Source: JAHFIW01 sp035495855
GTDB taxonomy: Bacteria > Patescibacteriota > Patescibacteriia > SG8-24
Length of the DNA: 25,324 nt
Direction of reading: 5' to 3'
NCBI GenBank assembly: GCA_035495855.1
Contig: DATJFD010000080.1
Location: 1-25,324 of the forward strand
Under the pieces are notes generated by a model. It was not told the DNA's origin. It ran no database searches and was given only the letters and a program-made list of their open reading frames with translations. This document shows, piece by piece, positions 20,764 to 25,324 of the stretch (positions are counted from its first letter, which is position 1; every line of letters starts with the position of its first letter). Position numbers and translations under genes: made by a program.

Positions 20764-21627
20764 ATGAAACTTCCCGACAACGTCATCATCAAAAAAGGCG
20801 CCGCGCCCGGCCCGACCGTCGCCATCTTCGGCGGCGTTCACGGCAACGAGACGGCCGGCGTCATGACCGTCGAACGGCTCGCGGCGTCATTGCTGCCTCT
20901 CGCGGGCACGGTCTTCCTCGTCACGGCCAACCCGTCGGCGATCGCGCGGAACGTCCGTCTCGTCGGCGCGAACCTCAACCGGCTCTTCACGCGAAAGGCC
21001 GCCGCGACCGGCGACCTCTACGAGCACCGGCGCGCCGGAGAGCTCATGGACCTGCTCGACCATTGTGACGCGCTGCTCGATCTCCACTCGTATCGCTCCG
21101 GCATCGTGCCCGAAGACGCGATCCCCTTCGCCATTTGCGAAGCGCCGTCGGCCAGGGTCGCCGCTCTCCTGCCGGTGCCTGCGGTCGTGAGCGGCTTCAC
21201 GGCGGCGGAAGAAGGCGGCAGCGACGGGTACATGCACCAGCGAGGAATGACGGGCATCTGCGTCGAGCTCGGCGCGCTCGAGCGGCCGGACCTGTTCGCG
21301 CCGCTCGGCTTCGAGACCGCGATGCGGTTCCTGGCCGCCTTCGGCATCGTCGGTCCCCTGCCGCCGCTCGCCCCGAGGACGCAGCGGCTCCTCGCGCTCT
21401 CCGGCTTCCGCAAGAAAACGAGGGACGACTTCCGCTTCGCGCGGCAGTTCAGGAACCTGGAGGCGCTTCGAGCGGGAGAGACGATCGCCTACGAGGATGG
21501 CCTCGCGCTCTGCGCGGCCGAGGATTGCGCCATCGTCTTCCCGAACGACGCGCACCCTGTCGGCGTCGAGGCGTTCATGCTCGCGACGGAGCCAGCGTCC
21601 CCGGCTTCTGCCCCAGCAAAACGATGA
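20764..21627 (+). CDS. Aspartoacylase / succinylglutamate desuccinylase-like zinc hydrolase
   Basis: A 287-residue member of the AspA/AstE branch of M14 zinc carboxypeptidases. Zinc ligands are in GGVHGNETAG (H26, E29) and LLDLHSY (H108). Substrate-binding NLNR (70-73) and the catalytic glutamate in GICVELG (E168) are present. The C-terminal part (about 210-287) is the small beta domain that closes the active site. The family removes acyl groups from N-acyl amino acids; the substrate here is not deducible. The gene has no Shine-Dalgarno; heptad array D lies directly against the start codon and may supply a -10 (TACCCT). Its last 53 nt overlap the convergent MFS gene, with no terminator visible. 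Confidence 0.9.
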   Translation: MKLPDNVIIKKGAAPGPTVAIFGGVHGNETAGVMTVERLAASLLPLAGTVFLVTANPSAIARNVRLVGANLNRLFTRKAAATGDLYEHRRAGELMDLLDHCDALLDLHSYRSGIVPEDAIPFAICEAPSARVAALLPVPAVVSGFTAAEEGGSDGYMHQRGMTGICVELGALERPDLFAPLGFETAMRFLAAFGIVGPLPPLAPRTQRLLALSGFRKKTRDDFRFARQFRNLEALRAGETIAYEDGLALCAAEDCAIVFPNDAHPVGVEAFMLATEPASPASAPAKR

Positions 21628-22768
21628 CGCCGAAGATGACGCAGGAAAGCATCGAGCCCGCGGCCGAGAGCCGGAACGCGGCCGCCGGCGACACCGTGTC
21701 CCACAGCCGGCCGAGCCCCCATCCGCCGGCGATGACCGCGACCCCGGTCAGCGTGTAATAGACCGCGAAGGCGCTGCCGCGCGAACCGGCCGGCACGAGC
21801 TCGGCGATGAAGGCGCGGCCGGATCCTTCGGTCAACGCGTAGAAGACGCCGTAGCCGGCGAAGAGCAGGAGGCCGGAGGCGAGGCCGACGTCGTAGGAGA
21901 ACGCGAGCTCGACGGCGGCGAGCGTGAGCCATCCGGCGAAGACGAACGGCGCCTTGCCGACGCGGTCGCTCCACACGCCTATCGGGTACGAAAGCAGCGC
22001 GTACACGAGCGTAAAGCCCGCGAACACGGCCGGCACGTAGCCCTTGGGCACGCCGAGGGATCCGGCGCGCAGCAGGAAGAGCGAATCGTTCACCTTGGTG
22101 AGCATCGCGACGGTCGCGCCCGCGGCGAACAGCCAAAAGCGCGCCGGCAATCTGCCGCGCGCGACGACGGGGCCGGACGTCTTGGCCGGCTCTTTGATGC
22201 CGAAGGCGATGAGGCCGAGCGCGATCGCCCCGGGGACCGCCGAGACGAGGAGGATGAGGCGATAGGTGGCGAGCGAGGGCGACAACGAAAGCAGCAAGAC
22301 GGCGGCGAGCAGAGGGCCGAGCACCGAACCGGCCGTGTCGATGAGCCGATGGAAACCGAAGGCGCGCCCCTTGCCGCCCTCGACCGCGGAATCCGCGACG
22401 AGCGCGTCGCGGGGCGCGTCCTTCATCCCCTTGCCGACGCCGTCGGCGATCCGCAGCGCGGCGACCGGAGCGAACGCCCCGGCGAACGCGAGGAGGGGGC
22501 GCGCGGCGGACGACAGCGCGTAGCCGAGGAAGATGAGTTTTTTGCGGTCGCGGATGCGGTCGGAGAGGACGCCCGACACGAAGCGGAACAGGTTCCAGGC
22601 GCCCGCGAGCAGGCCGTCGATGAGACCGATGCCCGCCGAGCTCACGCCGAGGAGCGCGAGGTAGCCCGGCAGGACCGGCGTGATGAGGTCCTGGCCGAAA
22701 CCCGACGCCAGCGCCACGAAGGCGACGACGATCACGTTGCGGGGTATCTTCGTCCCGTTCTTTCCCAT
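21575..22768 (-). CDS. Major facilitator superfamily transporter
   Basis: A 397-residue integral membrane protein with about 12 hydrophobic helices. The MFS motif A between helices 2 and 3 reads GVLSDRIRDRKKLI, with a related GVWSDRVGKAP between helices 8 and 9. DGVGKGMKDAPRDALVAD after helix 4 resembles MFS exporters of unknown substrate that I have seen in CPR and Deltaproteobacteria. Transport direction and substrate are not deducible. ATG 22768 is supported by an extended -10 (TGC TATACT) ending 8 nt upstream; the longer frame to 22858 runs into the opposite promoter and is rejected. The 3' end overlaps the aspartoacylase-like gene by 53 nt, tail to tail. Confidence 0.92.
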   Translation of the reverse strand: MGKNGTKIPRNVIVVAFVALASGFGQDLITPVLPGYLALLGVSSAGIGLIDGLLAGAWNLFRFVSGVLSDRIRDRKKLIFLGYALSSAARPLLAFAGAFAPVAALRIADGVGKGMKDAPRDALVADSAVEGGKGRAFGFHRLIDTAGSVLGPLLAAVLLLSLSPSLATYRLILLVSAVPGAIALGLIAFGIKEPAKTSGPVVARGRLPARFWLFAAGATVAMLTKVNDSLFLLRAGSLGVPKGYVPAVFAGFTLVYALLSYPIGVWSDRVGKAPFVFAGWLTLAAVELAFSYDVGLASGLLLFAGYGVFYALTEGSGRAFIAELVPAGSRGSAFAVYYTLTGVAVIAGGWGLGRLWDTVSPAAAFRLSAAGSMLSCVIFGVIVLLGQKPGTLAPSRA

Positions 22769-22776
22769 ATGACGGC

Positions 22777-22785
22777 AGTATAGCA
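22777..22785 (-). promoter_or_regulatory. Extended -10 promoter of the MFS gene, leaderless
   Basis: TGC TATACT on the minus strand, 8 nt before the ATG, within an 11-mer GTGCTATACTG shared with the promoter at 4316-4324. Confidence 0.62.
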
Positions 22786-22816
22786 CGCCGGATCGGACGC
22801 CGCGCCACGGGATATA

Positions 22817-22845
22817 TTGAGGAAAAATACAAACGATGGTACAAT
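22817..22845 (+). promoter_or_regulatory. Promoter of the Asn-rich lipoprotein gene
   Basis: TTGAGG, 17-nt spacer, TACAAT. The predicted start near 22852 lies after the ATG at 22844, which rules out that ATG and all upstream starts. Confidence 0.68.
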
Positions 22846-22876
22846 GAACGCGTCTCATTCATTAACCACCGAAGAC

Positions 22877-23674
22877 ATGCGGAAGAACCATGCGATGCGC
22901 TGGGCCCTAGCCGCAGGAGTCCTTACGCTGCTCGCGGTCGGCGCCGGCTGCCCGAGCAATCCTTACGCGCAAAATACTAACGCGGCTCCGGGCGGCAACG
23001 CACCCGCCTACGGCACGAACGCCCCCGCGCCTCAGGGCAACGCCTACGGCCTCAACGGCAACGTTCCCCAGGGCAACGCCTACGGCACGACCGGCATGGT
23101 CCCGCAGGGAAACGCCTACGGCCAGACGCAGCTCTCGGACAAGGCGATCACCTTCGCCAAGGCCATGACGAGGCTGTGGGAGGACCACATCACCTGGACG
23201 CGGCTCTACATCATCAGCGCGGCCGAGGGTCTCAAGGACAAGGACCTCACCGCCGCCCGCCTCCTCAAGAACCAGGAGGACATCGGCAACGCCTTCAAGG
23301 CCTACTACGGCAGCGCGGCCGGCGACCAGCTCACGGCGCTCCTCAAGGAGCACATCGCGGGCGCGGTCAAGCTGATCGACGCCGCCAAGTCCGGCGACCA
23401 GGCCAAGATCACCGAGGCCAAGGACGCCTGGTACAAGAACGGCGATGACATCGCCGAGTTCCTGAGCAAAGCCAACCCGCAGTACTGGCAGCTCGATGCC
23501 ATGAAGGCGGACATGCGCGGCCACCTCGACACCACCCTTAAGGAGGCGACCGACCGGCTCCAGAAGAACTACGGGGCGGACATCCAGGACTATGACGCGG
23601 TGAAGGACCACATCTACGGCTTCGCCGCCACGCTCATCGAAGGCGTGCTGCGACAGTTCCCGGAAAAGTTCTGA
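22877..23674 (+). CDS. Lipoprotein with QGNAYG repeats and helical domain of unknown function
   Basis: A 265-residue lipoprotein: signal peptide with hydrophobic core WALAAGVLTLLAVG and lipobox Cys (AVGAGC), an Asn/Gly/Tyr-rich spacer with three 12-residue repeats beginning PQGNAYG, then a helical domain (about residues 90-265). The domain has LWEDHITWTRLYIISAAEGL, RLLKNQEDIGNAFKAYYG, LLKEHIAGAVKLIDAAKSGD, a WYKNGDDIAEFLSKANP turn and a terminal RQFPEKF. I recall this pattern from unnamed proteins in Bacillus and other soil bacteria, sometimes mislabelled as enzymes. Repeated His/Glu/Asp in four helices suggests a ferritin-like bundle, but this is a guess. The promoter rules out earlier starts; ATG 22895 (GGAAG 9 nt upstream) is an alternative to 22877. 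Confidence 0.82.
   Translation: MRKNHAMRWALAAGVLTLLAVGAGCPSNPYAQNTNAAPGGNAPAYGTNAPAPQGNAYGLNGNVPQGNAYGTTGMVPQGNAYGQTQLSDKAITFAKAMTRLWEDHITWTRLYIISAAEGLKDKDLTAARLLKNQEDIGNAFKAYYGSAAGDQLTALLKEHIAGAVKLIDAAKSGDQAKITEAKDAWYKNGDDIAEFLSKANPQYWQLDAMKADMRGHLDTTLKEATDRLQKNYGADIQDYDAVKDHIYGFAATLIEGVLRQFPEKF
23030..23137 (+). repeat. 36-bp tandem repeat in the lipoprotein spacer
   Basis: Three units starting at 23030, 23066 and 23102 encode 12-residue repeats that begin PQGNAYG. The first seven codons are nearly invariant in DNA and the last five diverge. Confidence 0.8.
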
Positions 23675-23684
23675 CGGTGAAAAG

Positions 23685-23715
23685 AAGAACGGGCCGCTCG
23701 GCCCGTTCTTTTTCT
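23685..23715 (+). terminator. Intrinsic terminator
   Basis: AAGAACGGGCC, loop GCTC, GGCCCGTTCTT followed by a T-rich run, 11 nt after the lipoprotein stop codon. Confidence 0.93.
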
Positions 23716-23764
23716 ACGCTATTTTTTCTGCGTGAGCAGCCGCCCGTTCCGTTTTGCGCGTGGC

Positions 23765-23793
23765 TTGTCGCGGTTCCTCCGCGGCACTATGCT
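23765..23793 (+). promoter_or_regulatory. Promoter of the FMN reductase gene
   Basis: TTGTCG, 17-nt spacer, TATGCT. The leader is about 20 nt and starts with an AGGGAGAAG stretch that is rather far from the ATG for a Shine-Dalgarno. Confidence 0.5.
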
Positions 23794-23820
23794 ACAGGGA
23801 GAAGAAACCTGACCCGCACT

Positions 23821-24414
23821 ATGTCCGAGAACAAGCTCCGCATCGCCGTCATCGTCGGCAGCACCCGCCAGGGACGCTTCAGCGAGAAGCCCGCCGCCTG
23901 GATGTTCGAGCAGGTGAAAGCGCTCCCCGGCGTCGAGGCCGAGCTGCTTGACCTTCGCGATCACGCGCTCCCCTTTTACGACGAGCCGATCACGCCGTCG
24001 ACCTTCAAGGGGAACTATCCGAACGAGGCCGTCGCCCGATGGTCCGAGCGCATCAAGGCCGCCGACGCCTTCGTCATCGTCACGCCCGAGTACAACCACG
24101 GCTATCCCGCGGTGCTCAAGAACGCCCTCGATTACGTCTACGACGAGTGGCACCGCAAGCCCGTCGGCTTCATGAGCTACGGCGGCGTCTCGGGCGCTCG
24201 CGTCATCGAACAGCTCCGTCTCGTGTCGATCGAGCTCCACATGGCGCCCATCAGGGAGGCCGTGCACATCCCGCCGCCCGTGACGACCGCGATCAAGAAG
24301 GACGGCGTGCCGCCCGCCGAGGCGCTCAAGGCGGTGAAGGAGAAGACAGACCTTTTCCTCGCCGACCTGCTATGGTGGACCAAGGCGCTCAAGGAAGCGC
24401 GCGCGGCGAAATGA
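23821..24414 (+). CDS. NADPH-dependent FMN reductase family flavoprotein
   Basis: A 197-residue flavodoxin-like protein. The phosphate loop of the flavin site is IVGSTRQGRFSEK (about 12-24), and TPEYNHGYPAVLKNALDYV (about 92-110) is the hallmark of the NADPH-dependent FMN reductase/azoreductase family. The later SYGGVSGARVIEQL stretch lines the flavin. These enzymes reduce quinones, azo dyes or metal ions, or supply reduced flavin. ATG 23821 gives the standard N-terminus; the open frame back to 23677 covers the preceding terminator and promoter and is rejected. Single gene between two strong terminators. Confidence 0.95.
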   Translation: MSENKLRIAVIVGSTRQGRFSEKPAAWMFEQVKALPGVEAELLDLRDHALPFYDEPITPSTFKGNYPNEAVARWSERIKAADAFVIVTPEYNHGYPAVLKNALDYVYDEWHRKPVGFMSYGGVSGARVIEQLRLVSIELHMAPIREAVHIPPPVTTAIKKDGVPPAEALKAVKEKTDLFLADLLWWTKALKEARAAK

Positions 24415-24421
24415 GGACCTC

Positions 24422-24447
24422 AAAAGACCGGCGCCAGCCGGTCTTTT
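24422..24447. terminator. Bidirectional intrinsic terminator
   Basis: AAAAGACCGGC, loop GCCA, GCCGGTCTTTT, serving the FMN reductase gene and the convergent phosphatase gene. Confidence 0.92.
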
Positions 24448-24456
24448 CCTTTCCGT

Positions 24457-24924
24457 TCACTTCGGCCGCGGCATGGCCGCGAAGGCGCGGAGCGCCTCGA
24501 GCTGCGAAGGTTCGAGATGGATGCTCGGCCGGCGTTCCTTGATGAAGGCCGCGGCCTCGTCCGCGCCGAGCCCGCGCGAGGCGATGAGGTGCGCGGCGAC
24601 GAGCGAAGGCGCCCTGCCGTGGCCGTTCATGCAATGCACGTAGCAAGGGATCGCCTGGCGCTCGAAGAAGGCCAGCGTCGCGACGCCGAGCTCGAGCTTC
24701 TCGGCGGCGAGCGGCGCATGGTCCGGCGTCGGCAGCCAGAGATAATATTCCGCGCCGAGCGGCGCGTCGATCCTCGCCTCCTCCAGGCTGATGTCGGCGC
24801 GGATGCCTTTCTCCGCGAGCATGCGGCTGAAATGATCGGCGCAGCAGGCGTTGTTGCCGACGTACAGCAGCGGCGTGATCTCCGAATATTCGAACTCGCG
24901 GTGCCCGGGCATGGGAGCGGTCAT
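24457..24924 (-). CDS. Dual-specificity (tyrosine) phosphatase
   Basis: A 155-residue cysteine phosphatase. The CX5R loop is HCMNGHGRAPS (C98, R104), and the general-acid aspartate is probably D68 in LPTPDHAP. The opening EITPLLYVGNN and the final helices follow the compact DUSP fold, close to archaeal and plant PTPs (laforin/starch-phosphatase-like group), so the substrate may be protein, lipid or glycan. ATG 24924 overlaps the stop of the upstream YHYH gene as ATGA, so the two are translationally coupled; the longer frame to 25083 is only the YHYH gene read in another frame. The bidirectional terminator follows 10 nt after the stop. Confidence 0.9.
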   Translation of the reverse strand: MTAPMPGHREFEYSEITPLLYVGNNACCADHFSRMLAEKGIRADISLEEARIDAPLGAEYYLWLPTPDHAPLAAEKLELGVATLAFFERQAIPCYVHCMNGHGRAPSLVAAHLIASRGLGADEAAAFIKERRPSIHLEPSQLEALRAFAAMPRPK

Positions 24925-25324
24925 CGCGGCGGCGGGAAACCGCCCATGCCGCCGAGCGGGGCGGTGACGTACTTCGTCCCCTTGAAGCAGCCGACGGTAT
25001 ACGGGAATTCCTTCGTGAGATGGTAGTGGTACAGGGTGGGCCGCTCGCCGTTCCAGGTGATCTCGTGAGAGTGGCCATGGCACTCGTCAAGGTCCGCGTT
25101 CGTGAGGCTCCTGCCGTCCTCGAGGTTCGAAAAGATGCCGAAGCCGTCGAAGGCATAGCCGAACAGCTCGGAATCGCCGGTGGCAACGCAGCCGCTCCCT
25201 CCGTGGTAGTGGTAGATGCCGCTCGATTGCGGATGGCCGCCGCAGCCGTCCTGCAGCTCGTGCGCGACCGCGTCGCGGCCGCCGGCGTCGAAGCCGTTGA
25301 AGATCGGCACGCCGGTGACGGAAA
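24921..25324 (-). CDS. YHYH-domain protein, 5' end outside window
   Basis: The C-terminal 134 or so residues of a YHYH-family protein. The visible part begins SVTGVPIFNGFDAGGRDAVA and includes GIYHYHGGSG, FGYAFDGFGI, DECHGHSHEI and LYHYHLTKEFPY. The two YHYH copies, CHGHSH and paired cysteines (DGCGGH, SGCVA, VGCFKG) are those of the exported YHYH domain, which is probably a secreted metal-binding fold with disulfides. The frame is open to the right edge, so no start can be set; the GTG at 25310 is internal. The ATGA overlap with the phosphatase gene implies joint expression of a secreted and a cytoplasmic protein. Confidence 0.9.
   Translation of the reverse strand, partial: SVTGVPIFNGFDAGGRDAVAHELQDGCGGHPQSSGIYHYHGGSGCVATGDSELFGYAFDGFGIFSNLEDGRSLTNADLDECHGHSHEITWNGERPTLYHYHLTKEFPYTVGCFKGTKYVTAPLGGMGGFPPPR

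Noticed and set aside
21497..22783. 428-codon plus-strand ORF opposite the MFS gene
   Set aside because: Charged, repetitive Arg/Glu/Asp composition typical of an antisense frame of a membrane protein.
22844..22876. Earlier starts (22817, 22844) for the lipoprotein
   Set aside because: They lie in or before the predicted -10 and would place a charged stretch before the signal peptide.

Overview
The window is GC-rich, densely coded bacterial DNA with 27 supported protein genes, no rRNA or tRNA, and no transposase or phage gene. Several traits suggest a Candidate Phyla Radiation (Patescibacteria) genome. These are small genes with many uncharacterised membrane-anchored exported proteins, a CAP-domain protein with an unusual His-rich N-terminus, a sortase next to an LPxTG protein with a VLGA...LPRTG tail, a Memo-CapA fusion, and a PIF1 helicase with a C-terminal helix-turn-helix. 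The assignment is an inference from gene content. TGA ends most genes and forms two ATGA start/stop overlaps, so the recoded-TGA lineages (Gracilibacteria, Absconditabacteria) are excluded.

Layout. 1-1934: an exported/membrane cluster with His-rich putative metal sites, with two divergent promoters between its genes. 2044-4308: small minus-strand envelope genes and a CPHC thioredoxin. 4416-5882: an ABC-F ATPase. 6033-7343: a secreted CAP protein. 7381-10575: a large repeat adhesin ending in LPRTG and the sortase-family gene beside it, whose nucleophile position reads Ser instead of Cys. 10750-12260: greA, converging on a small operon (acidic microprotein, basic one-TM protein, PfpI/DJ-1 hydrolase). 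12360-13180: two ArsR-type regulators. 13271-14557: a P-loop protein fused to a degenerate Fic-like module. 14625-18826: a translationally coupled pair, DUF3160 lipoprotein and Memo-CapA. 18898-20442: PIF1-like helicase. 20443-20763: the only gene-free stretch over 300 bases, holding divergent promoters, a candidate small RNA or leaderless micro-ORF, and a repeat array. 20764-25324: aspartoacylase-like, MFS, lipoprotein, FMN reductase, dual-specificity phosphatase and YHYH genes.

Three cross-cutting signals stand out. First, four intergenic loci carry heptanucleotide-phased word arrays. Each locus has its own word, two arms in inverted orientation, and a position abutting or overlapping a gene end. 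Second, at least eight genes have a TAnnnT-like -10 only 6 to 10 nt before the start codon, which implies leaderless transcripts. Third, at four genes the intrinsic terminator stem begins inside the stop codon. Much of the coding content is envelope biology: anchored or secreted proteins, sortase display, CAP, DUF3160 and YHYH. This fits a host-attached or biofilm lifestyle, but that is inference.
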